Below, piece after piece: positions 32,023 to 42,063 of a stretch of 64,000 bases of DNA. The position numbers and the translations under genes are program-made. Each line of letters opens with the position of its first letter. Positions within the stretch are counted from its first letter, which is position 1. This DNA is from Drechmeria coniospora (Eukaryota; Ascomycota; Sordariomycetes; Hypocreales; Ophiocordycipitaceae), in contig NC_054389.1 of assembly GCF_001625195.1 (NCBI RefSeq), forward strand, positions 7,436,520-7,500,519, written 5' to 3'. The notes below the pieces were generated by a model that ran no database searches, was not told the DNA's origin, and saw nothing but the letters and a program-made list of their open reading frames with translations.

Positions 32023-35000
32023 ATGACGGCTGTTGGAGGGGATGCTCCGTGGAATTCGGAGATTGCCCATGATGACGACTCGCTCTACGTCAACCCTGGA
32101 AGTCCGCCTCCTCCGCCAGGTAGTCATACGGGAGTGGGGTCGCCGTTGCAGCTCTCTCCGCCGTCTCGCAACAGCTTCGGCGCAGGTGAAGGAAAAGAGG
32201 CAGGTGCGGAATTTGAAGGGTCAAAGGACGGCCAAGCTGCCCGTCGAGGTACGAAGACGAAGACGCAGCAACGGGAGACGCTGCCATCATGGCGCCCGAG
32301 ATTCACCAGGGATCCCGACGGAGACGGCACGTACGACGAAACCACGGTTGACGTCGTTACCGTTCCCTGTCCCGGAGGCCATCCCTTGCGAAGCTGGACC
32401 CGTGACGGGCTGATGAGTCGCTACTTCGGCGCGCCGTCGATGCGCAACGCCGAGGCCGTCGTGGACGACGAACTTGGCGATCCTCAACGGCCCGTCGCTT
32501 CGTGGGTCAGGCAGGGCATCCGCCGTGAGGCCAGCCGGGCGAGGATTCTCCTGTACGAGCACCCGCCCGTGACGGAGGGCGTGACGATGAGCAAGCTTGC
32601 CGATGCGCTGCTGCAGGAGCTGCAAACCCTGCGCTGCCAGGAGGGAGCCCAGAGGCCGCTGCTGTTCATCGGCCACGGCGTCGGCGGCTTGGTGGTGAAG
32701 ATGGCGCTTTGCAAGGCGAGCAGGAGCGCACAGTACGATGCCATCGCCCGGCATTGCTACGGCGTCGCCTTTTTCGGTGAGTGAGCCTTCGCATCCGCCC
32801 CCGCCTTTCTCTATACCCATCTTCACATCTTCACATCTTTCCTGACCCTTTCCCATACTTCCTACGCCACCCCCCCCGACTTGTTTCGTCTCTGCCCACT
32901 GGGGGACCGTTTGCTGATGCTGGCAATCAGGCACTCCGCACCAGGGGTCGGCCTACCTCGCCATGCCAACCCTCGCGCCCAGCATCCAGTCTCTCCTCCA
33001 GCTCGAGACGCCCCTGCCTGTGTCCATTACCGACGATTTGCGTGTCGGTAACAGCCTGCTCCTCCACATCGACGACGAGTTCAAGTCGGCCTCCACCGAC
33101 CTTCAAATCTGGACCTTTTACGAGACCATCGACTCCCGCCTCTCCAGCAGGGGAAGCGACGCAGAGCCGAGGGATGTCTACTTCACCGCGCCTTTGACCT
33201 CCATCAAGTCGGCCATCTTGGGCATGCGCCAGGAGAGCATCTTCCCGCTGCAGAGCGACCACGCCAACATTGCCTCCTTTGGCCGCCACAACGTCCACAC
33301 CCTCCGCTTGTTCCTGAAACAGCTCGCTGCCCAGATCAACCGGGCAGACCTCACCGTTCGGGATGGCGATTATGATGGCCATTGGACCTTGGGGCTCGAG
33401 CAAAAAGTCAACGTCGAGGTCCACGGATTCTACGACGACCCGCCCATCGCCTCGCACGACGAAGGCGTTGCCGTGAGGGCCTGGTCCACGAGGTTACCCC
33501 TCAAGGAGTTTTTGGCCAAGGGGCCCGACGCGTGTCTGAGCGAGAGGCTGCACGAGGTCGATGGCGCACCCGAGGAGAGCAGATTCTTGCGATCGAGGGG
33601 GAGGACCTCCCTCATGCAGAGAAGCAGCCAAGGCGAGGCGCCCGGGGCCGGCCAGGAAATCGTCTCGACGCCCGACGCCCTGATCATGGCCACGACGAAT
33701 GCGCTTGGCATCCAGTCCCGCCAGGCCGTCGCCCCCGGCGAGCCCATGATCCGTCCTGTCGAGGCCTTCCACGAGAGGCCGAGCTCGGCGCTGGCGACGA
33801 TCCCACAAACGGTCATGACGCCCCCGTCCCAAGCCATGTCCCCCGACGCGTGTCTGAGCGAGAGGCTGCACGAGGTCGATGGCGCACCCGAGGAGAGCAG
33901 ATTCTTGCGATCGAGGGGGAGGACCTCCCTCATGCAGAGAAGCAGCCAAGGCGAGGCGCCCGGGGCCGGCCAGGAAATCGTCTCGACGCCCGACGCCCTG
34001 ATCATGGCCACGACGAATGCGCTTGGCATCCAGTCCCGCCAGGCCGTCGCCCCCGGCGAGCCCATGATCCGTCCTGTCGAGGCCTTCCACGAGAGGCCGA
34101 GCTCGGCGCTGGCGACGATCCCACAAACGGTCATGACGCCCCCGTCCCAAGCCATGTCCCCGGTGTCGAGGCACTCGACGCCAATGACACGCCCGTCACC
34201 GCTCATCCGCGCCGACTTTGACCAGGACCTTGCCATCGACCGCCTCTCGCCGCCACCCCACCCCCGCGCCGGCCGCGCCATGAGCAGGTCGTTTAGCCTT
34301 GGCAGCGACCGTTCGCCCCTGGAGTTCCGTGACTTTCCAGCACTCTCCCAGCGCAGCCGCAGCACCCTGCACGATGGCGCCGGCACCGACGCCGACGATG
34401 ACGCCGACGCCTCCTCGAGACTACCCGACGCAGTTGTGGCCATGCGAAAGGCAGTCAAGTCCGGAGAGAGGGGAACGAGCGAGACGGTGATTGAGGATGA
34501 GGCACCGGCTATGTTTGCGAAGCCCGACGTGAGAGACCGGAGGTTTGTCTGGGTCCATGTGCCGTACAACAACCCGACGTGGGCCAAGGTGAGGCGTCGC
34601 CTTCGCGGGCGGCATCGAATGACGCATGAACACTGCTGACGACGACGGCCGTCGTGGCGCAGAAAGCACTTCAGACGCTCGAGACGTCGTACAAGAAGGA
34701 CTACTCGACGCTCTATGGCAACGACTTTTGGGCCACGAGGCATACGAAGGGACGGCACGCCCAGCATTACGCCTACTTTGCCAAGCCCGGCTGCTATTTC
34801 ACAGCGCCGCGAACGAGTAAGCATGCGGCGTGAAGCAATTCCGAACGAGACCATACGCCTGCCTGCCTGTCTCTGACCGCCGCCAGTGTCCCCTCGCCAT
34901 TCCGTCACGAGCAACGCCATGCTGCCTGCATCGGCCGAGGAGCCCATGTATACCTGCCTCTTCCTGCCCTATCTCCACTTCGACTCGTACAAGAGGCTCA

Positions 35001-36862
35001 TCCGGCGACGAGACTTGATACTGAGGCGTCTCGACACGGGCCGCTCGAGGCCGGTGCCCGAGTCCGTGGCCAAGTCGGACTCGCTCGAGCTGCAGGTCGT
35101 CTGGGAGTTTCTGGGCCACGATCCGCCCGTCAACTGCCGGCGCACCATGGACCAGTACAGGTACCCGTCGCTGAGAGACACGCGGTCGAGGGATGACGAT
35201 CAGATGCTCTACAAGCTGACCAAGGAGAGGACATGCGCGGCGAGGGACCAAGACAGGAGTCTCTACGGCCAGACGTCGACTGCAGGATCGGGCTCCGCAA
35301 AGGGCGGAAGGCAATCGAGCAGTGCGTCGATGGGCTGGAGGGAGAGGCTGATGGGCAAGAACGGGGCCGACGATGGCGACGACGCCGGGAGCTCGGTGCT
35401 GAATGGAAATGTGCTGATGGTGGACCAGCTCTGGCTCTGGGTCATCCACTCGCGTGCGTCGGGCGCCAAGCAAGCCGTGATGCCGGCAGACAGCGCTGAC
35501 GCCGAGCAGACACGGTGCTCTCATTCTTCCCTAAGCGGGAGAGCGATCCCATCGAGGGTCCCCTTTATCAGCAGGCGGACCTGCGGGACAGCATCTTCAA
35601 CGAGGTCAACATCGACCTCGGCCGGCAGTGCGAGAACGCGCTCGACCTGGCGGCCCTCGCGGCGCTGCATGCTGTGAGCGTGCTGCTCGACCGGTCCTCG
35701 CACCCGGACCTCGAGGTGTTTCGAATCTTCGAGGAGGCCATTAGCGTTCTGGTGAGCAGCCGCCCTCGGCCCCGGACGCCGGGAGCCTCGCAGGCGTTTG
35801 CTGACTGACGGCGCGTCGAAGAACGAAAAACTCACGTCGTCGCTGAAGGAGTTTCGCAAGGTCGGCTTCCGAGACAAGGCCTTTGACTACGAACCCGTGG
35901 AGAACAAGGCGCGCTCGATCCGGGCGCGGCACAAGGAGGAGGGCCGGCGCGCGGAGAAGGAGAACCGCGACAGCACGTCGGCGCTGCTCGAGCTGCGCGA
36001 CATCGAGGACGAGCTGCTGACGCTGCTGCACCTCTTCGAGCGGCAGTCCAAGGTGATTGCGTCGATGAACGCGACGTACATGCGACCCGAGCTCCGAGAG
36101 CTGACGGTCAATGGCCGCGCGTTCCTCGGCGAGGCCCTGAAGCGGCTTCGCGAGTACGCGCACCAGGCGGACGAGATGGTGCAGCGCGTGCGGGCGACGC
36201 GCGACGACTACGACAAGCTGCTGCAGATGGTGCAGCGGCAGGCGCAGGTGGACGAGGTGCGCCTGAGCCGGCTGCACGCGGACCTCGCGAGCGCGCAGAG
36301 CCGGAGCGTCATGATCTTCACCACATTTACCGTCATCTTCCTGCCGCTGACATTCTTCACCGGCCTCTTCGGCATGAACACGCAGGAGTGGGGCGGCGGG
36401 AACAACCTGAGCCTCGAGGAGATTGGCACGATTGCGCTGCCGTCGAGCTTCTTGCTCGTGTTCCTCTCCCTCATCATCGCCTTCAGCACGGGCGCCAGGA
36501 CCTTCTTCCGCTGGCTCAGCGGCTTGTACCGACGGCTGGCGAGGTGGCTGTACTCGACGCTCTGGCGACCGCTGCTCACGCGCTTCCTCGACGCATGTCG
36601 GGCGGCAAGAGAGCGGTGGCTCGCATCGCGAGGCGAGGACGGCGAGGGCGGCGGCGGCGGCAGAGGTCGGCGGACGAAGCGAGGGATCGAGAGAGAGGTG
36701 AGCGACTTTTGGGAGAGGCATCGGCTCGAGCGGGAGAGGGGATACCAGATCCCGGACGTCAATAGGAGGCGACCGGGAGATGGCATCGTCTCGGGAGGCG
36801 GTCGGGCGAGCACCGGCGTGAGCGGCGTGAGCGGTACTTTTGGAGCGAGACGGGGACGATGA
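32023..36862 (+). CDS. Large fungal protein: alpha/beta-hydrolase-like N-terminus plus C-terminal CorA-like membrane domain
   Basis: Six exons: 32023-32776, 32931-34588, 34663-34816, 34887-35453, 35510-35751 and 35822-36862; 1471 aa, all GT/AG, phases close. Residues about 110-360 resemble a DUF676/lipase-like serine hydrolase domain (DDELGDPQRPVASWV, LLFIGHGVGGLVVKMAL, FFGTPHQGSAYL), but the nucleophile position is Gly (residue 219, GHGVGG). Residues about 500-710 hold a perfect 106-aa duplication. The next conserved block (FVWVHVPYNNPTWAK, YGNDFWATRHTKGRH, MYTCLFLPYLHFDSYKRLI, LWLWVI) is the domain usual before CorA in this family. The C-terminus has a long helix (RDIEDELLTLLHLFERQ), then two membrane segments with FFTGLFGMNTQEW, the GMN motif of CorA transporters. 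Location is probably a cell or organelle membrane. Transport or signalling roles are inferred; metal transport is unproven. Confidence 0.85.
33524..34161 (+). repeat. Perfect in-frame 318-bp tandem duplication inside the hydrolase-CorA gene
   Basis: Copy 1 starts at 33524 and copy 2 at 33842. The copies look base-for-base identical over about 320 bp and translate in every frame to identical repeats; in the gene's frame each gives 106 aa (DACLSERLHEVDG... to ...PPSQAMSP). Confidence 0.92.
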
Positions 36863-37262
36863 CGAGGGGACGAGAGGAGGGGACGAGAGGAGGCGACGCA
36901 ATAAGAAGAGGAGATGGGATGAGGAGATGGAATGAGGAGATGGGATGAGGAGATGGAATCAGGAGGTGAGATGAGGAAATGGGATGAGGAGATGTGACGA
37001 GGAGATGTGATGAGAAGATGTGATGAGGAGATGAGCCGACTCGATGAGACGACGCGATGAGAAGACGCGATGAGACGACGCGATGAGAAGACGAGATGAG
37101 AAGAGGTGATGGAATGAGGAGATGAGACGAAGCGATGAAACGACGCGATGAGACGACGCAATGAGAAGACTAGATGAGAAGAGGTGATGGGATGAGGATA
37201 TGAAACGACGCGATGAGAAGACGAGGTGAGAAGACGAGATGAGATGAAGAGACAAAGAGATT
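36863..37262. repeat. Purine-rich minisatellite, GATGAGGAGATG / GATGAGACGACGC units
   Basis: It starts right after the stop codon of the CorA-like gene. About 400 bp are made of degenerate 12- to 13-bp units with strong A/G bias on the plus strand. Units shift from GATGAGGAGATG on the left to GATGAGACGACGC and GATGAGAAGACG further right. Confidence 0.85.
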
Positions 37263-37936
37263 GGTGGTGGTGACGAGGGCGGCGAAGGTACCGAGGCTAA
37301 CCCGACGGGTCTGGGTGCATGGCCCCAGTGCAACTGGCTGCTCGATTCCGGTGCAGGTTGGGGGAGTTGACATTGACGCCATCTGGCACCATCAAAAGTC
37401 GGCACAAGAGTCACGGACCACCCAGACGCTTTGATTCACTTGTTGGATGAATTTATCGACGTCCGTGGGTGCCGATACATGGCACCGCTCCGCTCGAGTG
37501 GCTCGCCGCTCCGGGCCCCATATTTCCGGGCCATGACGGTGGTCCGACGGGCCGGTGCTCGTTGTGCGCGGACCTGCAAGTACAAGTAAGTACTTGAGTA
37601 CTTTTGCTCCCAAGTGCTTGCCTGTACTCTGTACTTACTCAGGTGCAAGTCCAGTACTTGTACGGAGCACACGAGTACCTATTCGCGGTGCCTCCAAGTA
37701 CAGAGTACTCCGTAAGTACTCCGTACTTCTGACCTCATTTCCAAGGTGTCAAGTTAATACTTGGTACGTATCTATCCCGTGCAGCACATAAGTACTTACT
37801 TGTACATGTGCGCACCTCCTTAGGTACTTAACCAGTATTATGTACTTACCCAGGTGTCCAGTCACCCGTCAGTGTCGTCACTCACCGCCATGCAACTTCG
37901 ACTTCACCTCATCGGCAACCAGCCATCGTCGCGACA
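37263..37936. other. Spacer upstream of the polytopic membrane protein
   Basis: No gene seen. About 37565-37860 is a GTAC-rich cluster (TACTCCGTACTTC, AAGTACTTACTTGTAC) directly upstream of the start at 37937. Confidence 0.6.
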
Positions 37937-39043
37937 ATGGCCTCCCTCGACCGCTTCCTTGTGCCGCCCGCGCACCACCTACCCCTCCTGCCACACCTAT
38001 GCGTCGTGCCGGCACTCCTGGCCGTGGCCACGGCCGTGGCACTCTTCGTACACTCGGACGTCAACGCGGCGCTGCTCTGGTCCCAGTGCCACGCGCGCGC
38101 GCGTCTCCCCCTCCTCACCGGGTCGATCCCCGTCGTCGGCACGCCGCTCTGCTTCCTTCTCAGCTTCTTCAAGGAGGCGCTGGACTCGTCGCGCAGCAGG
38201 GCCGTCATGGGCGTCGTGCTGGCATACGTCGGCGCGCTGTTGACGGTGAGCACGCTCGAGGCCGCGCGCCGATGCCACCGACGGGCCATTGCCGTCATCC
38301 GCCGACCCACCGGCTGGTGGCTGCTGTTCAACCTCATCGGCGGCGCCTTTGTGTGGCAGCTCGTCGTCGTCCCGGCCTTTATGCATCGCGCAAAGGCCTG
38401 GTTCGCCATCGCGGGCGCCGAGGATGCCGATGACGATGCCGATCTGACCGTGCCGGACGCCGAGGCGGTGGCCATCCCTGTCGCCGTTGCGCTGGGCTTT
38501 TACCTCCCGGCCGCGCTCATGCTCGCATTCCACTCGCCCGCCACCATCGGCGTCTGGTTGTTCTTCCCCGTCTACGTCTCCGTCATCCGCCACGCGCTGC
38601 GCTGGAGCCTGGAGAGGAGCGGCCGATTCGAGCGCGCGGCCGAGGCCAGCGAGCCCGCGACGGTCCGCGTCGAGTCGCGCCACGGACGCGCGGCCGCCGT
38701 CTACGGCCTCCCCATCCTCTGCGCCGTCGTGGCCCACGTCTTCGCCCTGGTCAACCTGACAACGGGCGGCGACGACCGCAAGGAGATGACGCGTTCGACC
38801 ATCACCTTCCTCGAGGTCGACACGCAGTTCGTCGCGCTGACGGTGCTATACTGGGTCTTTGTCGAGGTCGGATGGCGCGCCCCGCTGGCCATGGTGTGCG
38901 CCGGCGTCGTCCTGGGTCCCGGCGCCGGCCTGTGCCTCGGCTGGCTGTACCGGGAGAAGCTGCTGCAGGCAGCTCTGGATGGGCGGGATGGGGAGGGCGT
39001 CGAGGACGAAGCGGCCGATGAGCGCACGCGGCTGTTGCCGTGA
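37937..39043 (+). CDS. Polytopic integral membrane protein of unknown function
   Basis: Single exon, 368 aa, start MASLDRFLVPPAHH. About eight or nine hydrophobic segments are visible: residues about 21-39, 62-77, 90-106, 127-148, 175-197, 203-215, 255-273 and two more within 299-340 (FVALTVLYWVFVEVGW, APLAMVCAGVVLGPGAGL). Loops are Arg-rich (EAARRCHRRAIAVIRR) or acidic (AEDADDDADLTVPDAEA). The C-terminus is short, acidic and ends DERTRLLP, which fits an acidic dileucine sorting signal used for vacuolar targeting. No family signature was recognised; similar hydrophobic proteins occur near fungal secondary-metabolite genes, but no such genes flank it. A GTAC cluster precedes it and a 19-bp minisatellite follows it. 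Confidence 0.75.
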   Translation: MASLDRFLVPPAHHLPLLPHLCVVPALLAVATAVALFVHSDVNAALLWSQCHARARLPLLTGSIPVVGTPLCFLLSFFKEALDSSRSRAVMGVVLAYVGALLTVSTLEAARRCHRRAIAVIRRPTGWWLLFNLIGGAFVWQLVVVPAFMHRAKAWFAIAGAEDADDDADLTVPDAEAVAIPVAVALGFYLPAALMLAFHSPATIGVWLFFPVYVSVIRHALRWSLERSGRFERAAEASEPATVRVESRHGRAAAVYGLPILCAVVAHVFALVNLTTGGDDRKEMTRSTITFLEVDTQFVALTVLYWVFVEVGWRAPLAMVCAGVVLGPGAGLCLGWLYREKLLQAALDGRDGEGVEDEAADERTRLLP

Positions 39044-39195
39044 GATGAGAACTGTTTGACGTGACGCCCTTGGCGAGCATGGCGAGATACCCTGATTGAG
39101 TTTGCCGGATGAGCCTATTTTCCCCTGCCTTTGTACAAGTCTAGTCTTGCCCCCATCTCCATAGTACATGATATGATGTCGCTACACATGCTCCG

Positions 39196-40010
39196 TCCCC
39201 GGCGTATGCCCCCTCTCCTGGCGTATGCCCCCTCTCCCGGCGTATGCTGCTTCTCCTGGCGTATGCTGCTCCTCCCGGCGTATGCTGCTCCTCCCGGCGT
39301 ATGCCCCCCCTCCCGGCGTATGTTGCTTCTCCCGGCGTATGCCACCTCTCGGCGCATGCTGCCTCACCCGGCGTGTGTTGCCTCACCCGGCGTGTGTTGC
39401 CTCACCCGGCGTGTGTTGCCTCACCCGGCGTGTGTTGCCTCACCCGGCGTGTGTTGCCTCACCCGGCGTGTGCTGCTTCACATGGCGTGTGCTGCCTCAC
39501 CCTGCGTGTGCTGCCTCACCCTGCGTGTGCTGCCTCACCCTGCGTGTGCTGCCTCACCCTGCGTGTGCTGCCTCACCCTGCGTGTGCTGCCTCACCCTGC
39601 GTGTGCTGCCTCACCCTGCGTGTGCTGCCTCACCCTGCGTGTGCTGCCTCACCCTGCGTGTGCTGCCTCACCCTGCGTGTGCTGCCTCACCCTGCGTGTG
39701 CTGCCTCACCCTGCGTGTGCTGCCTCACCCTGCGTGTGCTGCCTCACCCTGCGTGTGCTGCCTCACCCTGCGTGTGCTGCCTCACCCTGCGTGTGCTGCC
39801 TCACCCTGCGTGTGCTGCCTCACCCTGCGTGTGCTGCCTCACCCTGCGTGTGCTGCCTCACCCTGCGTGTGCTGCCTCACCCTGCGTGTGCTGCCTCACC
39901 CTGCGTGTGCTGCCTCACCCTGCGTGTGCTGCCTCACCCTGCGTGTGCTGCCTCACCCGGCGTATGCTCCCTCCTGGCGAATGCCCCCGCGCCCGGCAGA
40001 TGCTCCTCCC
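39196..40010. repeat. 19-bp minisatellite, about 40 copies
   Basis: Units of 19 bp run from about 39196 to 40010. The left third uses variants of GGCGTATGCTGCTCCTCCC; from about 39370 GGCGTGTGTTGCCTCACCC appears; from about 39490 to 39955 some 24 nearly identical copies of TGCGTGTGCTGCCTCACCC follow; the right end degenerates. Because 19 is not a multiple of 3, all three frames read the same 19-aa periodic peptide. Confidence 0.95.
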
Positions 40011-40025
40011 TTGGCGGCTCCGCCT

Positions 40026-40972
40026 TTACTCGTCTCTGGGTAGCCTTGCCAGAATCCGTTCCCGTATCATCTTGGAGGCCACGACGGATCCATGCTGCAG
40101 CGTGATGGCGCCGATGATGGCGAAGATGGCACCGTTGAGGACGACCTCGACACCCGACGCCTCCAGTCTCTCGGGCTGCGCGCGGCTTGTCAGCGAGATC
40201 GGCCAATGCCGAGAAAACCCGGTCAATTGGGGCTGGGGGAGGAGAACGTACCAATCGGGGCTTCCACCGCATCACGTCCATCATGCCAACGTTGGTCGCG
40301 AGCGCATACAGCTTCTCCTTGCCCACGACGTCCTTGGGCCCAAGCACATTGAGGTTGTCCACCGAGGCGAGCTGGGCGTGCTCCAACGGCTCTCGACCGT
40401 TCTCATCTGGTATCCGCGTGCCAGCGAGGGGCGGCCTGCTGACAATGTCCTTTGTCGCCTCCATGACGAGGGTCAAGCGACCTGCACCAGCCGTCAGTCA
40501 GCTACCTCATCAGCCCATGACGAACGAGCGTGAGCGTACCCATCAGGGCGAGCCTGTCGTTGAAGCCTCGTCTGCCCTGGTCGAAGCTCTTGTGGGTCAC
40601 GGCGAGCCATTTGAGCTCGTCGGGGAGCATCTTGGCGCCGCCCGGGCCGAGAAGGCGGTTGTACATGTCGTCGAGCCGGCCCGGGTTGTTGTTGACGGCC
40701 CAGATCTTGTTGCGGGGGCTTTTGGCAAAGTCCATCTGCAGCGGCGCCTTCATGCCCGCGGGCGTCTGGCTCCATCGTGGGGGTGTCGATGAGGAGGCTT
40801 CCTCGCCGGTGCTGCTGCTGCTGCTGCGTAGCTGCGACCTCGAGGGCGACGGGAACGGTTCGGCCGCCGTTGCTGATGGCGTGGACGCGGAATCAGTGGA
40901 AAAGACGCGAAGAAGAGGCGTCAAGACGCGCTGGCCCCGTAAAAGGCTTGCGCGGCATGGTGGAAGGACCAT
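40026..40972 (-). CDS. mrpl15: Mitochondrial ribosomal protein mL57 (yeast MRPL15 family, RNase III-like fold)
   Basis: Exons 40972-40540, 40481-40252 and 40175-40026; introns 40539-40482 and 40251-40176; 270 aa, phases close. The start MVLPPCRASLLRGQR opens an Arg/Ser-rich mitochondrial presequence. The body reads KSPRNKIWAVNNNPGRLDDM, LPDELKWLAVTHKSFDQG and RRGFNDRLALMG spliced to RLTLVMEA, then LNVLGPKDVVGKEKLYALA and, after intron 2, PERLEASGVEVVLNGAIFAI and GAITLQHGSVVA. This is the RNase III-related fold of fungal mL57, which lacks the acidic catalytic residues of true RNase III and serves as a structural part of the mitoribosome. The 19-bp minisatellite ends just downstream of its stop, and a tRNA gene lies about 490 bp upstream. 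Confidence 0.9.
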
Positions 40973-41461
40973 TGTGTACGCTTTGTGGTTGTGGATGGCA
41001 ATGTTTCGAGCAACGAAACGGCGATGCCTCGACAATTTGACGCCGGACAGGACCGAGTCGCCATCGTTTTCTCTGGTCACGTGAGCGCCTTGGTATTGGT
41101 CGACGAGGAGATTGTCGTATGACGTTTGACCGTCACAGTTTTCGCCTTCTGTTCTTGATGCTCGATTGGAGCGTTCCAATGTAGATGAAAGTATTTGCCG
41201 CTGTAAGAAGTTTACATGAAATATTTAGCAATGTTGAGACCGTTGTTCGTGACGCTGTGTATAAGCAAGTATTTAAAGGCTGAATCGAACCGTCGGTGGA
41301 GTGGAGGAAGCTTTGGCAAAATCGCTGGGTGCCATGATATTATGCGCTATTCTGATTGATCCACTGAGTGAACTGGCAGGGCTTATAGGTGGATTTGGCT
41401 CCTCCACTCCCCATCGGCAACCACCACGACTCGCTACGATGGCTTCAAAAAGTCATTCACA
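40973..41461. other. Spacer between mL57 and tRNA-Asp
   Basis: About 490 bp, AT-richer towards the tRNA; nothing recognised. Confidence 0.6.
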
Positions 41462-41533
41462 TCTTCCGTAGTATAGTGGTCAGTATGCAAGCTTGTCACG
41501 CTTGAGACCCGGGTTCAATTCCCGGCGGGAGAG
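41462..41533 (+). tRNA. tRNA-Asp (anticodon GTC)
   Basis: 72 nt, no intron. The acceptor arms TCTTCCG and CGGGAGA pair with one T-G wobble, with discriminator G. The D arm is GTATAGTGGTCAGTATGC; the anticodon stem CAAGC/GCTTG closes loop TTGTCAC, so the anticodon is GTC. The T arm is CCGGG-TTCAATT-CCCGG. G at the discriminator position is an aspartate identity base. Confidence 0.97.
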
Positions 41534-41547
41534 TCCCTTTGAGGTTG

Positions 41548-41554
41548 TTTTTTT
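41548..41554 (+). terminator. RNA polymerase III terminator of tRNA-Asp
   Basis: A run of seven T on the plus strand lies 14 nt past the tRNA end, the usual Pol III stop signal. Confidence 0.8.
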
Positions 41555-42063
41555 GTCTCCTGTTCCGGTTGTTCCATCGTCCGTGTTGGGTTGGGGATGA
41601 CCTCAATTTTTTGCTCCTTGGCGGCCAGCTTCTTGGTAGCATCAGCTTCTGCATTGTACTGTACTGTGCTCACTCGTACGTTCCCTTTTGCACGTGTCGG
41701 CCGCGGCCCCGCTGCCCTCGTCGAATCGCATGGCTATGCATCAAATGTCGTCCCCTGCTCCGACTGGGACGCAGCAAGCAGCATGGATAAGTGTGCCTTG
41801 GATGGTGTTCAGAGCTGAATGGGTCACAAGTGGCACGGTCATCTTGTTCCTGTGGCAGATTTTTTCTCGTCTCGGAGTGGAGTCGGAGTGCCAGTCGGTC
41901 GGTCGGTCACTCGAGCTCTGGCGGGTTCTTGGAAGCTCTCTCTCTGTGATGCTCTCACCATCTCCGAGCGGCGGCCTGCTCGTCTCGTTCCAATTTTCGA
42001 CAAAAACGCGCAATGCTGGGTCGTGACCGACGACCTCGAGTGGAAAGACAAGCCGCCGTCTCT
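41555..42063. other. Spacer between tRNA-Asp and the APH-type kinase
   Basis: About 500 bp; no supported gene. It holds the 3' flank of the kinase gene. Confidence 0.55.

Noticed and set aside
33430..34947. 505-codon minus-strand frame
   Set aside because: Antisense to the hydrolase-CorA gene, which has domains and matching splice sites; the frame merely mirrors the 318-bp duplication.
39196..40010. Possible CRISPR-like array
   Set aside because: Units are contiguous without unique spacers, and the genome is fungal; it is a minisatellite.
39131..40533. Long open frames of 270-430 codons with Cys-rich 19-residue repeats
   Set aside because: They exist only because a 19-bp minisatellite has no stop in any frame; all three frames give the same periodic peptide, and there is no signal peptide or conserved domain.
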